Part shown: piece after piece, positions 44,494-56,418 of the stretch | Layout of the letters: every line of letters begins with the position of its first letter | Numbering within the stretch: the stretch's first letter is position 1 | Assembly: GCF_025244905.1 (NCBI RefSeq) | Contig: NZ_CP104285.1 | Coordinates: 1,488,001-1,552,000 of the forward strand | Length of the DNA: 64,000 bases | Reading direction: 5' to 3' | Origin: Enterobacter mori | Lineage (GTDB): Bacteria > Pseudomonadota > Gammaproteobacteria > Enterobacterales > Enterobacteriaceae | Program-made: the position numbers and the translations under genes | Notes under the pieces: model-generated | What the model saw: the letters and a program-made list of their open reading frames with translations, nothing else | The model's database searches: none | What the model was told of the DNA's origin: nothing

Positions 44494-44823
44494 CTGAGGA
44501 ATCCCCAGTAAATTTTTTCCTGAACCGATGAACATTGCTTCAGAGAAATGAATAACTTACAGCGATGTCCTGGTCCGGCTGTAAATCGCTGAGGCGTTTG
44601 CCTTCCGCTCATCCCCGACAAGCCGGAAGGAATAAGCCGAAGGCACCGCGAAGCGGCGATTGAGCCGCCCTGGCACGTTCACAGGTCATGTCATTACAGA
44701 GTAGCAAGGAACATAAAGTGAACGGAATGACCACCAGAGCCGTATGTTCCCCCTCACCCCAGCCCTCTCCCTCAAGGGAGAGGGGGTCGTCCGTGCTGGT
44801 ATTATTTTGTGGGGATCCCTCAG
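44494..44823. mobile_element. 330-bp non-autonomous element (MITE-like) with IS10-like terminal inverted repeats
   Basis: The left end CTGAGGAATCCCC and the right end GGGGATCCCTCAG are inverted repeats matching at 12 of 13 bases. They closely resemble IS10 ends (CTGAGAGATCCCC and CTGATGAATCCCC). The element is flanked by 9-bp direct repeats with one mismatch (CCCTGTGGG at 44485-44493, CCCTGTAGG at 44824-44832), the IS10-type duplication size. There is no transposase gene. Internal hairpins include CCTTCCG / CGGAAGG (44601-44607, 44624-44630) and GCGGC / GCCGC (44653-44657, 44664-44668). Confidence 0.78.
44751..44788. repeat. Inverted copy of the palindromic repeat inside the MITE-like element
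   Basis: CCCTCACCCCAGCCCTCTCC followed by CTCAAGGGAGAGGG is the reverse-orientation form of the CCCTCTCCCT-type repeat outside the element. The mobile element thus carries its own copy near its right end. Confidence 0.65.
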
Positions 44824-45103
44824 CCCTGTAGGAGAGGGCTGGGGTGAGGCATCAGGCCAAGGTAAAAGCAAAACGGCAACAGGGTTGTCGTTTTTAGTGT
44901 TTTCTCCCTCTCCCTGTGGGAGAGGGTTGGGGTGAGGGCATCAGGCCGCAGAGGAATTTTGCGAGGCGCTTTCCAGTTTCTTTCGAAGTTAGTTGCTGGA
45001 TAAATCCACAGTAATAAAATGGCGGCGCACCTGCAAAATCAGGTGCCGGGATTGGCGTCCTGAAAGTGTGCACAAACAATCTTACGTGCATAAAGGATCA
45101 CAT

Positions 45104-45553
45104 ATGACTGATATTAATAATTTCGCCCAACTTTACACCGAACTCTCCCTCAACCCCGATCTCCCCACCCTGGCCGAGCGCTGCAAACTGCTCACCGAAA
45201 TCCTCCTCGACTGCAAATCACTCCCGCAAACGCAGCCCGTTTGCCGCTGTCTCGGAGCCTACCTGGAAGAGGTAAAAACCGGTCTCACAGAATCAATGCG
45301 TGATTTTCAGATAGTGGAATTTGAGGATGAAGCGGAACAACCGCGACAAAAAGAGTGGCTGCTGGAAGATACCGAAACGAAATGTGACTACTGCCGGGCG
45401 TTGAATCATGTACTGCTGGTATCGCATTTTGACCGCGATATGTTGCCGCATCTGACGGGATTACTCCACGACATGGCTCATTCTATGGCAGGGGATTTAA
45501 TCGCTCCTGCACAACCGTGGATGACAATACATCTTCCGACGCAGCAACACTAA
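45104..45553 (+). CDS. Hypothetical protein at the clpA-infA junction
   Basis: A 149-residue soluble, acidic protein that I do not recognise. It has several cysteines, including CRC near residue 44 and a CDYC pair near 103-106, and no signal peptide or membrane helix. The ATG at 45104 has an AAGGA ribosome site; the frame is open 37 codons further upstream without one. It occupies the place of tRNA-Ser serW in E. coli. Its leader (about 45008-45100) resembles sequences I recall upstream of P4-satellite-type genes, hinting at phage-derived cargo (weak). Confidence 0.6.
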   Translation: MTDINNFAQLYTELSLNPDLPTLAERCKLLTEILLDCKSLPQTQPVCRCLGAYLEEVKTGLTESMRDFQIVEFEDEAEQPRQKEWLLEDTETKCDYCRALNHVLLVSHFDRDMLPHLTGLLHDMAHSMAGDLIAPAQPWMTIHLPTQQH

Positions 45554-45563
45554 AGCCATAAAT

Positions 45564-45593
45564 AAAAAAGGCCGGGATTATCCCGACCTTTTA
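45564..45593. terminator. Bidirectional terminator between the hypothetical gene and infA
   Basis: AAAAGG-C-CGGGA and TCCCG-A-CCTTTT form a hairpin with a central C/A mismatch and a 3-nt loop. The A-run on its left becomes a U-run for infA transcripts on the minus strand, and the T-run on its right serves the plus strand. Confidence 0.82.
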
Positions 45594-45624
45594 AATATTC
45601 ATCTGCCATTACAGGCGAAAACAA

Positions 45625-45843
<219 letters not shown>

Positions 45844-46127
45844 CTAATCCTCTGGGGTATCACTACCAAGTTTTGAACCGGCAAGATAATGCCGAAATTC
45901 ATCAATTAAGTAAAGAATTGCGCGTTTAAAACGCAGCAAAACAGTTTCAGCGCATTGCCCAAGCGTCACGGTACAACCGAACGGAAAGCGCATTCGTAAA
46001 GGGGAAACGACAGGATAAACGTCAGGACGTTATCTGAAGCGAGGGTCCCAAACGGCGGCGGGGCAACAGGCAGAAGCTACTCTGCGGCATAATTATAACA
46101 CCCTCATAAAAAATATGCGGAAAACAT

Positions 46128-46832
46128 TTAGGCATTGGGCAGAAAGAGTGTACGCGGTACCCAGAAGTCGCGCGGGAGCTTCTCCTGACGACAATTATCG
46201 AGATGTTCAATGTAGTGGCGGCGGGAGATTTCGACTGCGCCGAGCGAGGCGGTGTGCTCGTTAAGCACCTGGCAATCCATCAGTCGTCCCCCACGTTGGG
46301 CAAACTCCTCGCAGAACACCAGCAGTGCCGTTTTTGACGCATTAACCGCACGCGAGAACATCGACTCCCCACAAAACAGCGTTCCCTGCGCTACGCCGTA
46401 CATGCCGCCCATCAGCTCACCCCCATCCCATACTTCAATAGAATGCGCGTAACCCAGCTCATGCAACTGATGATAGGCGGTGATGATATCGCGAGTGATC
46501 CATGTGCCTTCGTGCCGGTCTTCAGCACAGCCTTCAATGACCTGACCAAAGGCGTGATTCAGGGTAACGCGATACGGCGACTTCGCGTGAAAGCGCTTCA
46601 TGCTGCGGCTAATGTGAAACTGTGCTGGCCACAATACGGCTCGGGGATCGGGCGACCACCATAAAATCGGGTCGCCTGGGGAAAACCACGGAAAAATCCC
46701 GCGCTGATAAGCCATCAACAGGCGAGCAGGGCTGAGATCGCCGCCCAGTGCCAGCAACCCGTTGGGTTCACGTAGCGCGCCTTCCGGAGAAGGGAACGCA
46801 ATATTATGACGAGACAGCTGGACCAGGCGCAT
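46128..46832 (-). CDS. aat: Leucyl/phenylalanyl-tRNA-protein transferase
   Basis: Adds Leu or Phe to proteins starting with Lys or Arg, creating N-degrons for ClpS-ClpAP; functionally linked to the nearby clpSA. The 234 residues equal E. coli Aat, with the conserved [16 protein letters not shown] and [20 protein letters not shown] motifs. The frame extends 39 codons upstream into cydC, but the ATG at 46832 matches the conserved start. It lies 46 bp after cydC. Confidence 0.95.
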   Translation of the reverse strand: MRLVQLSRHNIAFPSPEGALREPNGLLALGGDLSPARLLMAYQRGIFPWFSPGDPILWWSPDPRAVLWPAQFHISRSMKRFHAKSPYRVTLNHAFGQVIEGCAEDRHEGTWITRDIITAYHQLHELGYAHSIEVWDGGELMGGMYGVAQGTLFCGESMFSRAVNASKTALLVFCEEFAQRGGRLMDCQVLNEHTASLGAVEISRRHYIEHLDNCRQEKLPRDFWVPRTLFLPNA

Positions 46833-46878
46833 GACAGCAGAACTCCAATACGCGAGTGAGGATCGGTAAAAATATAGT

Positions 46879-48600
46879 CTACAGACGCTGTTTAAACTGG
46901 TAGTAGCGACCCTGTTTTGCCAACAGTTCTGCGTGATTACCTTGCTCAATAATGTGTCCGTTGTCCATCACAATTATCCGATCGAAACTCGCCAGCCCAC
47001 GCAGGCGATGCGTGACCATCAACACCGTTTTACCCGCCATGACGGTAGCCAGTAAATCAAGGATTTGACTCTCAGTCGTCGCATCAAGCCCTTCGGTCGG
47101 TTCGTCGAGCAACATCAGCGGCGCATCGTGAAGCAGCGCCCGCGCAATCGCCAGTCGGCGCAGTTCGCCGCCGGAGAGCTGGCGACCCCCTTCACCCAGC
47201 CAGCTGTTTAGCCCTTCGTCTTCAAGCAACTTATGCAGCCCGACCTGTTCGAGCGTGGTACGAAGTGCATCGTCAGATGCGTCCGGCGCTGCCAGCAGCA
47301 GGTTGTCGCGCAGCGTAGCGCTAAACAGATGCACGCGCTGTGGGACAACGCTGACGGTCTTGCGTAAGGTCTGCTCGCTGAAATCAACCAGCGGCACCTC
47401 GTTAAACAGGATCTGACCGTGCTGCGGATCCCAGGCGCGCGTCAACAGCTGCAGCAGCGTTGACTTACCGCAGCCGGTACGACCCAGGATTGCAATGCGC
47501 TGGCCCGGGTTAACGGAGAGATTGATATCTTCAAGTGCATTCTGCGCCTGTGTGTCATAGGCGAAGGTGACGTTATTCAGCGTCAGCGCAACCTGCGCGG
47601 GGACCGCACTCTGTTCAGCAGTGAATTTCACCTCTGGTTCCTGCTCGGCAATTTCCGTGATGCGCAGGGCAGAGGCGATAACCTGTCCAAGATGCTGGAA
47701 GGCCCCCGTCACGGGTGCCAGCGCTTCGAAGGCTGCCAGGGCACAGAAAACAAAGAGCGCAATTAGCGGGCCTGGCTGCAGATTTCCACCCACGCCGCCG
47801 GAGGCCATCCACAGCATCGCGATAACAGCCACGCCACCGATGAGCATCATCAGCGCCTGGGAAAAGGCCGTGAGTTCAGACTGTCGACGCTGGGCTTCAT
47901 GCCAGTTCAACTCCGTACTTTCCATACGCGCACGGTAACGCTTGCTGGCACCGAAAATGGTCAGTTCTGCCTGTCCCTGCAGCCAGGAGGTCAGCTGCTG
48001 ACGATATTCTCCCCGCAGGCGCGTCAGGCTTTCGCCAGTGGATTTACCGGCTCGATAGAACAGCGGCGGCAGGATAATCAACGTCAGCAGCATAATGCCG
48101 CCTAGCGTCAGCGCGATCGGTACGTCCAGAACACACAGACCCAGCGTGACGACAACAATCACCACAAACGCGCCGACTATCGGTGAAATCACGCGCAGAT
48201 AGAGGTGATCCAGCGTATCGACATCCGCAACCACGCGGTTGAGCAATTCTCCCTGACGAAAACGCGCCAGCCCGGCAGGGGAGAGCGGGAGCAGCTTGCT
48301 GAAAGTGTAAATGCGCAGGTGCTGGAGCACGCGGAACGTAGCGTCATGGCTGACCAGACGCTCGAAGTAACGCCCAGCGGTACGGGTAATGGCGGTGCCA
48401 CGCACGCCTGCTGCCGGGAGCATGTAGTTAAAGCTGTAGAGCCCGGCGAAACCTGCAACGGCAGAGGCAGACAAGAACCAGCCGGAAAGGGTGAGCAGGC
48501 CTATGCTGGCAAGCAGGGTAATAATCGCCAGAACGATCCCCAGCGCCAGCATCCATCTGTGACGCTTATACAGGGCAAGATAAGGAAGCAGGGCACGCAT
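46879..48600 (-). CDS. cydC: Glutathione/cysteine ABC exporter subunit CydC
   Basis: Half of the heterodimeric CydDC exporter of reduced thiols to the periplasm, needed for cytochrome bd and c assembly. The 573 residues comprise six membrane helices (about 15-310) and an ATPase domain with Walker [10 protein letters not shown] and signature [12 protein letters not shown]. Its ATG overlaps the cydD stop (TGATG). Confidence 0.96.
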   Translation of the reverse strand: MRALLPYLALYKRHRWMLALGIVLAIITLLASIGLLTLSGWFLSASAVAGFAGLYSFNYMLPAAGVRGTAITRTAGRYFERLVSHDATFRVLQHLRIYTFSKLLPLSPAGLARFRQGELLNRVVADVDTLDHLYLRVISPIVGAFVVIVVVTLGLCVLDVPIALTLGGIMLLTLIILPPLFYRAGKSTGESLTRLRGEYRQQLTSWLQGQAELTIFGASKRYRARMESTELNWHEAQRRQSELTAFSQALMMLIGGVAVIAMLWMASGGVGGNLQPGPLIALFVFCALAAFEALAPVTGAFQHLGQVIASALRITEIAEQEPEVKFTAEQSAVPAQVALTLNNVTFAYDTQAQNALEDINLSVNPGQRIAILGRTGCGKSTLLQLLTRAWDPQHGQILFNEVPLVDFSEQTLRKTVSVVPQRVHLFSATLRDNLLLAAPDASDDALRTTLEQVGLHKLLEDEGLNSWLGEGGRQLSGGELRRLAIARALLHDAPLMLLDEPTEGLDATTESQILDLLATVMAGKTVLMVTHRLRGLASFDRIIVMDNGHIIEQGNHAELLAKQGRYYQFKQRL

Positions 48601-50366
48601 CAGATGTCCTCCTGGCGATTTGCGAGAAGGGCCGCAAAAGGCCCCTGCGCGGCAACGAGTGAGGCATAATTGCCTTGCTCAACGAGTTGACCGTTTTCCA
48701 TCACCCAAATCTGGTCCCAGTCGGCGATGCCTTCAAGCTGGTGGGTGACCATCAGCGTCGTCTGCTGCTGTGAGGCGGCGTTAAGCGCTTCCATCACGCG
48801 TTGTTCGCTGTGCGCGTCCAGGCTGGCGGCTGGCTCATCCAGCAACATTAGCTGGCAAGGATTCAACAACGCACGGGCAACAGCCACACGCTGCGCTTGC
48901 CCTACGGACAGCCCGGCAGACTGATCGCCAACGACCGTATCCACGCCCTGCGGGAGCAGCGGCAGAAACTCGCTAACCCAGGCGCGATCGAGGACCGATT
49001 GCAACTCATCTTCCCGCGCGTTCGGGCGAGCCAGAAGCACGTTTTCACGTAGCGTGGAAGCCGGAAGCTGCGGATTTTGCCCCACCCAGCTCAGCTGTTT
49101 GCGCCAGGCATCAGGCTCCAAATCGCGCAACTCAGTTTTATTAATGCACAGCGAACCGGTGTAAGCCATAAAGCCGGAGAGTGCGTTTAACAACGAGCTT
49201 TTCCCGGAGCCACTGGTTCCGACCAGCACCACGCGCTGCCCGGCAGGCAGGGTAAAGTTGAGCGGACCTGCCAGCACTTTGCCTTCTGGTGACAACACAG
49301 AAAAATCTTTCGCCTCAATCGTCACGGGCTCTTTGGCGTTCAGAACGATGTCACCACGCTCGGGATGCGCCAGCGGTGTTTCAAGGAAGGTTTTCAGGCT
49401 ATCGGCAGCGCCAACCGCCTGTGCTTTGGCATGATAAAAGGTACCGAGATCGCGCAGCGGCTGGAAAAACTCCGGAGCCAGGATCAGTGCCAGGAAACCT
49501 GCTGAAAGCGTTACGGCTGTGCCGTAGTGGCCGAAATCCAGCGCACCGAGATACGAGAACCCGAAGTAGACCGCTACAAGGGCAATCGACAGCGAGGTGA
49601 AGAATTCAAGCACGCCAGAGGAGAGGAATGCGAGACGCAGCACCTCCATGGTGCGCTGACGGAAATCCTGAGACGCCAGGCGAATATTTTCCGTTTCCGC
49701 TTCACCCCGGCCAAAAATACGCAGGGTTTCCATTCCGCGCAGCCGGTCAAGGAAATGGCCGCTCAGGCGGCCCAGCGCGAGGAAGTTACGACGGTTAGCA
49801 TCCGCCGCACCCATCCCGACCATCGCCATAAACAGCGGGATCAGCGGGGCGGTACCCAGCAGGATCAGCGCCGCTACCCAGTTGGTCGGGAAAATCGCAA
49901 TCAGTATCAGTAGCGGTACGCAAACGGCCAGCGCCATCTGCGGCAGGTAGCGGGCGTAGTAGTCGTGCATATCGTCGATCTGCTCAAGGATCAGCGTCGC
50001 CCAGCTTCCTGCCGGTTTACCCTGGATCCAGGCCGGCCCGGCCTCCTGAAGACGATCCAGGACCTTACGGCGGATCTCGTAGCGGATATGCTGCCCGGCA
50101 TGAAAACCAACACGTTCACGCAGCCAGACTACCCACGCACGAAGAACAAAAACCAGAATCAGGACAATAAAGGGCAACAGGAGCGCTTCACGCGGAATGT
50201 TCTCCATGATCATATGATTAAGAATGCGGGCCAGCAGCCATGCCTGGGCAACAATCAACAAACCACTGACGAGTCCCAGAAGACGGGAAATCATGAGCCA
50301 GCGGCGGGAAAGAACGCTTTGCTGTTTCAGCCAGCGTGTTAACTCTTGTTGACGGGTTTTTTCCAT
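48600..50366 (-). CDS. cydD: Glutathione/cysteine ABC exporter subunit CydD
   Basis: Partner of CydC. The 588 residues (E. coli length) have an N-terminal membrane domain and an ATPase with Walker A GTSGSGKSS and Walker B LMLLDEPAAS. The signature region reads LSVGQAQRVAVA, the CydD-type variant of LSGGQ. It is first gene of the cydDC operon, with aat downstream and a terminator shielding it from trxB. Confidence 0.96.
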   Translation of the reverse strand: MEKTRQQELTRWLKQQSVLSRRWLMISRLLGLVSGLLIVAQAWLLARILNHMIMENIPREALLLPFIVLILVFVLRAWVVWLRERVGFHAGQHIRYEIRRKVLDRLQEAGPAWIQGKPAGSWATLILEQIDDMHDYYARYLPQMALAVCVPLLILIAIFPTNWVAALILLGTAPLIPLFMAMVGMGAADANRRNFLALGRLSGHFLDRLRGMETLRIFGRGEAETENIRLASQDFRQRTMEVLRLAFLSSGVLEFFTSLSIALVAVYFGFSYLGALDFGHYGTAVTLSAGFLALILAPEFFQPLRDLGTFYHAKAQAVGAADSLKTFLETPLAHPERGDIVLNAKEPVTIEAKDFSVLSPEGKVLAGPLNFTLPAGQRVVLVGTSGSGKSSLLNALSGFMAYTGSLCINKTELRDLEPDAWRKQLSWVGQNPQLPASTLRENVLLARPNAREDELQSVLDRAWVSEFLPLLPQGVDTVVGDQSAGLSVGQAQRVAVARALLNPCQLMLLDEPAASLDAHSEQRVMEALNAASQQQTTLMVTHQLEGIADWDQIWVMENGQLVEQGNYASLVAAQGPFAALLANRQEDI

Positions 50367-50423
50367 TGCGTACTTTGCAGGTGACGTTATAAGAAATTAG
50401 ACCACTGCATGTTACACGTGGGG

Positions 50424-50458
50424 AAAAATAAAGGCGACCTGTGGCCGCCTTTATTTAC
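50424..50458 (-). terminator. trxB terminator
   Basis: AAATAAAGGCG and CGCCTTTATTT form an 11-bp stem. On the minus strand it ends in TTTATTTTT, 25 bp past the trxB stop and upstream of cydD. Confidence 0.85.
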
Positions 50459-50480
50459 GTTTGTTACTGACTTGTAAAGA

Positions 50481-51993
<1,513 letters not shown>

Positions 51994-52488
51994 ATGGTAG
52001 ATAGCAAGAAGCGCCCTGGCAAAGATCTCGACCGTATCGATCGTAACATTCTTAATGAATTGCAAAAGGATGGGCGTATTTCCAACGTCGAGCTTTCAAA
52101 ACGTGTGGGACTTTCCCCGACGCCGTGCCTTGAGCGTGTGCGCCGACTGGAAAGACAGGGTTTTATTCAGGGCTATACGGCTCTGCTGAACCCGCATTAT
52201 CTGGATGCCTCACTTCTGGTATTTGTTGAGATTACTCTGAATCGTGGTGCGCCGGATGTGTTTGAACAATTCAACTCCGCTGTACAAAAACTTGAAGAAA
52301 TTCAAGAGTGTCATCTGGTTTCCGGTGATTTCGACTACCTGTTGAAAACCCGTGTGCCTGATATGTCCGCCTACCGTAAGCTGCTGGGTGAAACCTTGCT
52401 GCGTCTGCCGGGCGTGAACGACACCCGTACGTATGTGGTGATGGAAGAGGTTAAACAGAGCAATCGTCTGGTTATTAAGACGCGCTAA
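51994..52488 (+). CDS. lrp: Leucine-responsive global regulator Lrp
   Basis: Global DNA-binding regulator of amino-acid, pili and nitrogen genes. The 164 residues are almost identical to E. coli Lrp, with an N-terminal helix-turn-helix (about 30-52, VELSKRVGLSPTPCLERVRR) and a RAM ligand-binding domain. The ATG at 51994 matches the conserved start MVDSKKRPGKDL; 17 upstream codons are leader. Confidence 0.97.
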   Translation: MVDSKKRPGKDLDRIDRNILNELQKDGRISNVELSKRVGLSPTPCLERVRRLERQGFIQGYTALLNPHYLDASLLVFVEITLNRGAPDVFEQFNSAVQKLEEIQECHLVSGDFDYLLKTRVPDMSAYRKLLGETLLRLPGVNDTRTYVVMEEVKQSNRLVIKTR

Positions 52489-52544
52489 CACGGAACAGGT
52501 GCAAAATCAGCGTAGTTTGATTACACTCCTGTTAATCCATACAG

Positions 52545-52583
52545 CAACAGTGCCGGGGAGTCCCCGGCGCTGTTGTCCGTTTT
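52545..52583 (+). terminator. lrp terminator
   Basis: CAACAG-T-GCCGGGG and CCCCGGC-G-CTGTTG form a 13-pair hairpin with one internal mismatch and a 3-nt loop, followed by TCCGTTTT. It lies between lrp and ftsK. Confidence 0.82.
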
Positions 52584-52624
52584 AGCAAACAGGCAGGATA
52601 TGCCTGATACCTGGAGAGCCTTTC

Positions 52625-55600
52625 TTGAGCCAGGAATACACTGAAGACAAAGAAGTCACACTATCGAAGCTAAGCAGCGGACGTCGTCTCCTCGAGGCTT
52701 TGCTGTTGCTTATTGCCCTTTTCGCCGTCTGGCTGATGGCAGCCTTACTCAGTTTCAATCCCTCCGATCCCAGCTGGTCGCAAACCGCATGGCATGAGCC
52801 TATCCATAATTTAGGCGGTGTACCGGGTGCCTGGCTTGCGGATACGCTGTTTTTCATTTTCGGTGTAATGGCCTATACCCTTCCCGTCATTATCATTGGC
52901 GGATGCTGGTTTGCCTGGCGTCATCGTCAGAATGATGATTACATCGACTACTTCGCGGTGTCGCTGCGCCTGATTGGCGCGCTGGCGCTGATCCTCACTT
53001 CATGCGGGCTGGCGGCTATAAATGCCGACGATATCTGGTACTTCGCTTCCGGTGGCGTCATCGGTAGCCTGCTGAGTTCCGCCCTGCAGCCGATGCTTCA
53101 CAGCAGTGGCGGCACCCTGACGCTGCTTTGCATCTGGGCCGCAGGGTTGACCCTGTTTACTGGCTGGTCGTGGGTGAACATCGCCGAGAAGATCGGCAGC
53201 TTTATTCTCACTATCCTTACTTTCGCCAGTAACCGTACCCGTCGTGACGATACGTGGGTCGATGAAGACGAATATGAAGATGAGTACGAAGAGGAAGACG
53301 AGGCACCGGTACAGCGTCGTGAATCTCGTCGTGCCCGTATTCTTCGCGGCGCGCTCGCGCGTCGTCAGCGCGTCGCTGAAAAATTTGCCAATCCGCTTGG
53401 GCGTAAAACCGATGCGGCGCTCTTCTCCGGTAAACGCATGGATGAAGGCGAGCAGGTTGAGTACCGTGCGGCGGGTGCCGCCGTCGATCCTGATGATGTG
53501 CTCTTCTCCGGCAACCGTGCGATGCCTGGCGATTTTGACGAATACGATCCGCTGCTGAATGGTCATTCAGTTACAGAGCCGGTCGCAGCCGCCGCTGCCG
53601 CAACCACGGCAGCGCAGGCTTTTACTGCGCCAGCGGAAGCCGTAATGCCGTCTGCGCCCGTTCCTGCTCCGGAGTCGGTTATCCAGCAACCTCAGGTTGA
53701 CTGGCAGACTGCGCCGGGTGTTCACACCCCGGAACCTGTTATTGCGCCGGAACCGGAGAGCTATGTTCCTGTGCAGCAGGAACAATGGCAGCAGCCTTAT
53801 CAGCCGGAGCCTGTGTATGAACCACAGGGTTACCCGGAATATGAGCAGCCGGTCGCACAGCCCTATGTACCGGAACCGGTTGAACCTGCGCAGCCATACG
53901 TACAACCTGAGCCTGACGTGGCGGAAGAGGCGAAACCGTCTCGTCCACCAATGTACTACTTTGAAGAAGTGGAAGAGCGCCGCGCCCGTGAGCGGGAGCA
54001 GCTGGCTGCCTGGTATCAACCTGTGCCGGAGCCGGTGCAAGAGCCTGTCACAAAAGCGCCATCCGTTTCCGTACCGCCAGTAGATCCAACGCCTGTGGCA
54101 GAGAGCGTGAAGCAAGCCTCTGTCGCTGCCGCCGCTGCGGCACCGGTCTTTAGCCTGGCGACAGGCGGCGCGCCTCGTCCTCAGGTGAAAGAGGGCATTG
54201 GCCCGCAATTGCCTCGTCCTAATCGCGTGCGTGTGCCCACGCGCCGCGAGCTGGCTTCCTACGGTATCAAGCTGCCTTCCCAGCGTATGGCTGAGGAAAA
54301 AGCGCGTGAATCGGACTATGAAGACGACGCCGATGAACGTCATCAGGATGAGCTGGCGCGTCAGTTCGCCGCGCAGCAAAATCAGCGTTACGGTGAAGAA
54401 TATCAGCACGACGAGCAAATTCAGGAAGATGAAGACGATGCGGCAGAAGCGGAATTAGCCCGCCAGTTCGCCGCTACGCAGCAGCAGCGTTATTCGGGTG
54501 AACAGCCTTCGGGCGCGAACCCGTTCTCGCTGACGGATTTTGAATTCTCACCGATGAAAGATCTGGTGGATGATGGCCCAAGCGAACCGTTGTTTACGCC
54601 GAGCGTAATGCCGGACGCTGAGCCCGTGCGCCAGCAGCCAGCAGCTCAGACCTACGCGCAGCCGCAACAACCTGCTCAGCAGCCGTATGCGCAACCGCAG
54701 CAGCAACAGCAGCCGCCGCAGTTCCAGCAGCCTGCGCCTCAGCAGCAGGAAAGCCTTATTCATCCGCTGCTAATGCGTAACGGTGATAGCCGTCCGCTGC
54801 AGCGTCCAAGCACGCCGCTGCCGTCGCTGGATCTGTTAACGCCGCCGCCGTCAGAAGTGGAGCCGGTCGATACCTTTGCGCTCGAACAAATGGCGCGTCT
54901 TGTAGAAGCCCGTCTGGCTGATTTCCGCATCAAGGCGGATGTGGTGAACTACTCACCGGGTCCGGTGATCACTCGATTCGAACTGAATCTGGCGCCAGGC
55001 GTAAAAGCGGCGCGTATTTCTAACCTGTCCCGCGACCTGGCGCGTTCTCTGTCGACCGTTGCGGTACGTGTGGTGGAAGTCATCCCAGGCAAGCCGTACG
55101 TTGGTCTTGAACTGCCGAACAAGAAACGTCAGACGGTTTACCTGCGTGAAGTGCTGGATAACACCAAGTTCCGCGATAATCCGTCCCCGCTGACCGTGGT
55201 GCTGGGTAAAGATATCGCGGGCGATCCGGTGGTGGCAGATCTCGCGAAAATGCCTCACCTGCTGGTTGCCGGTACCACCGGTTCCGGTAAGTCAGTCGGC
55301 GTGAACGCCATGATCCTCAGCATGCTGTACAAAGCGCAGCCGGAAGATGTGCGTTTCATCATGATCGACCCGAAAATGCTCGAACTGTCGGTCTACGAAG
55401 GTATTCCGCATCTGCTCACTGAAGTGGTGACGGATATGAAAGACGCCGCCAATGCCCTGCGCTGGAGCGTCAATGAGATGGAACGTCGCTACAAGCTGAT
55501 GTCAGCGCTGGGCGTGCGTAACCTGGCCGGTTATAACGAGAAAATCGCCCAGGCTGTGCGCATGGGACGTCCTATTCCGGATCCTTACTGGAAGCCGGGT

Positions 55601-56290
55601 GACAGCATGGATGCCCAGCATCCGGTGCTGGAAAAACTGCCTTATATCGTCGTGCTGGTTGATGAGTTCGCTGACCTGATGATGACCGTCGGTAAGAAAG
55701 TGGAAGAGCTGATTGCTCGTCTGGCGCAGAAAGCGCGTGCGGCGGGTATTCACCTTGTGCTGGCGACACAGCGTCCTTCCGTAGACGTTATTACCGGGTT
55801 AATCAAAGCGAACATTCCGACGCGTATTGCGTTTACCGTATCAAGTAAAATTGACTCCCGTACCATTCTTGACCAGGGCGGCGCTGAGTCGCTGCTGGGT
55901 ATGGGTGATATGCTTTACTCAGGCCCGAACTCCACCTCGCCAGTGCGTGTCCACGGTGCGTTTGTCCGCGATGAGGAAGTTCACGCTGTGGTGCAGGACT
56001 GGAAAGCGCGCGGTCGTCCACAATATGTGGACGGGATCACCTCTGACAGCGAGAGCGAAGGCGGCGGCGGTGGCTTTGACGGCGGTGAAGAGCTGGATCC
56101 GTTGTTCGACCAGGCGGTTAACTTCGTGACCGAAAAACGTAAGGCGTCTATTTCTGGCGTGCAGCGTCAGTTCCGCATCGGCTACAACCGCGCGGCGCGT
56201 ATCATCGAGCAGATGGAAGCGCAGGGCATTGTGAGCGAGCAGGGGCATAACGGTAACCGCGAGGTGCTGGCTCCGCCGCCGTTTGATTAA
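52625..56290 (+). CDS. ftsK: DNA translocase FtsK
   Basis: Septum-anchored motor that moves chromosome termini and activates XerCD at dif. The 1221 residues comprise four N-terminal membrane helices (about 25-190), a long Pro/Gln/Glu-rich linker (about 200-745) and the motor (Walker A GTTGSGKS near 882-889). A C-terminal gamma winged helix binds KOPS (about 1155-1215). The start is TTG ([16 protein letters not shown]). It is about 100 residues shorter than E. coli FtsK because the repetitive PQQPV-type linker tract is reduced. Confidence 0.96.
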   Translation: MSQEYTEDKEVTLSKLSSGRRLLEALLLLIALFAVWLMAALLSFNPSDPSWSQTAWHEPIHNLGGVPGAWLADTLFFIFGVMAYTLPVIIIGGCWFAWRHRQNDDYIDYFAVSLRLIGALALILTSCGLAAINADDIWYFASGGVIGSLLSSALQPMLHSSGGTLTLLCIWAAGLTLFTGWSWVNIAEKIGSFILTILTFASNRTRRDDTWVDEDEYEDEYEEEDEAPVQRRESRRARILRGALARRQRVAEKFANPLGRKTDAALFSGKRMDEGEQVEYRAAGAAVDPDDVLFSGNRAMPGDFDEYDPLLNGHSVTEPVAAAAAATTAAQAFTAPAEAVMPSAPVPAPESVIQQPQVDWQTAPGVHTPEPVIAPEPESYVPVQQEQWQQPYQPEPVYEPQGYPEYEQPVAQPYVPEPVEPAQPYVQPEPDVAEEAKPSRPPMYYFEEVEERRAREREQLAAWYQPVPEPVQEPVTKAPSVSVPPVDPTPVAESVKQASVAAAAAAPVFSLATGGAPRPQVKEGIGPQLPRPNRVRVPTRRELASYGIKLPSQRMAEEKARESDYEDDADERHQDELARQFAAQQNQRYGEEYQHDEQIQEDEDDAAEAELARQFAATQQQRYSGEQPSGANPFSLTDFEFSPMKDLVDDGPSEPLFTPSVMPDAEPVRQQPAAQTYAQPQQPAQQPYAQPQQQQQPPQFQQPAPQQQESLIHPLLMRNGDSRPLQRPSTPLPSLDLLTPPPSEVEPVDTFALEQMARLVEARLADFRIKADVVNYSPGPVITRFELNLAPGVKAARISNLSRDLARSLSTVAVRVVEVIPGKPYVGLELPNKKRQTVYLREVLDNTKFRDNPSPLTVVLGKDIAGDPVVADLAKMPHLLVAGTTGSGKSVGVNAMILSMLYKAQPEDVRFIMIDPKMLELSVYEGIPHLLTEVVTDMKDAANALRWSVNEMERRYKLMSALGVRNLAGYNEKIAQAVRMGRPIPDPYWKPGDSMDAQHPVLEKLPYIVVLVDEFADLMMTVGKKVEELIARLAQKARAAGIHLVLATQRPSVDVITGLIKANIPTRIAFTVSSKIDSRTILDQGGAESLLGMGDMLYSGPNSTSPVRVHGAFVRDEEVHAVVQDWKARGRPQYVDGITSDSESEGGGGGFDGGEELDPLFDQAVNFVTEKRKASISGVQRQFRIGYNRAARIIEQMEAQGIVSEQGHNGNREVLAPPPFD

Positions 56291-56418
56291 CCTTCAGCGA
56301 TTGCAAAGAAGGGTAAATCAGCCAAAATTAAGCATTTTCTTCTGTCGCCTGCCTGCGGGCAGGTCCAGAATGGAAGACGGAAACCCCATATCGGGAAGAC
56401 GTATTTTAAGGAATAACA

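Larger units (their letters stand above)
44431..44946. repeat. Two tandem ~88-bp hairpin-plus-palindrome modules, the first interrupted
   Basis: Copy 1 (44431-44493 continuing at 44833-44857) and copy 2 (44858-44946) both begin CAAGGTAAAAGCAAAACG. Over the first 63 bp they differ at only three positions. Each module has a terminator-like hairpin (CAACAG / GTTGTC then a T-run), the spacer AGTGTTTTCT, and the CCCTCTCCCTGTGGG palindrome ending in ATCAGGC. A diverged copy of the same module follows the GH19 chitinase gene at 23105-23184. Confidence 0.85.

Noticed and set aside
44701..44750. Resemblance of AGAGCCGTATG to the start of group II intron domain V
   Set aside because: Only about ten bases match; the rest of domain V, domain VI, a 5' GTGYG boundary and any reverse transcriptase are missing, and the segment is bounded by IS10-like inverted repeats.
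56348..56363. Hairpin between ftsK and lolA as a terminator
   Set aside because: A 6-bp stem with no T-run; more likely a minor mRNA structure.
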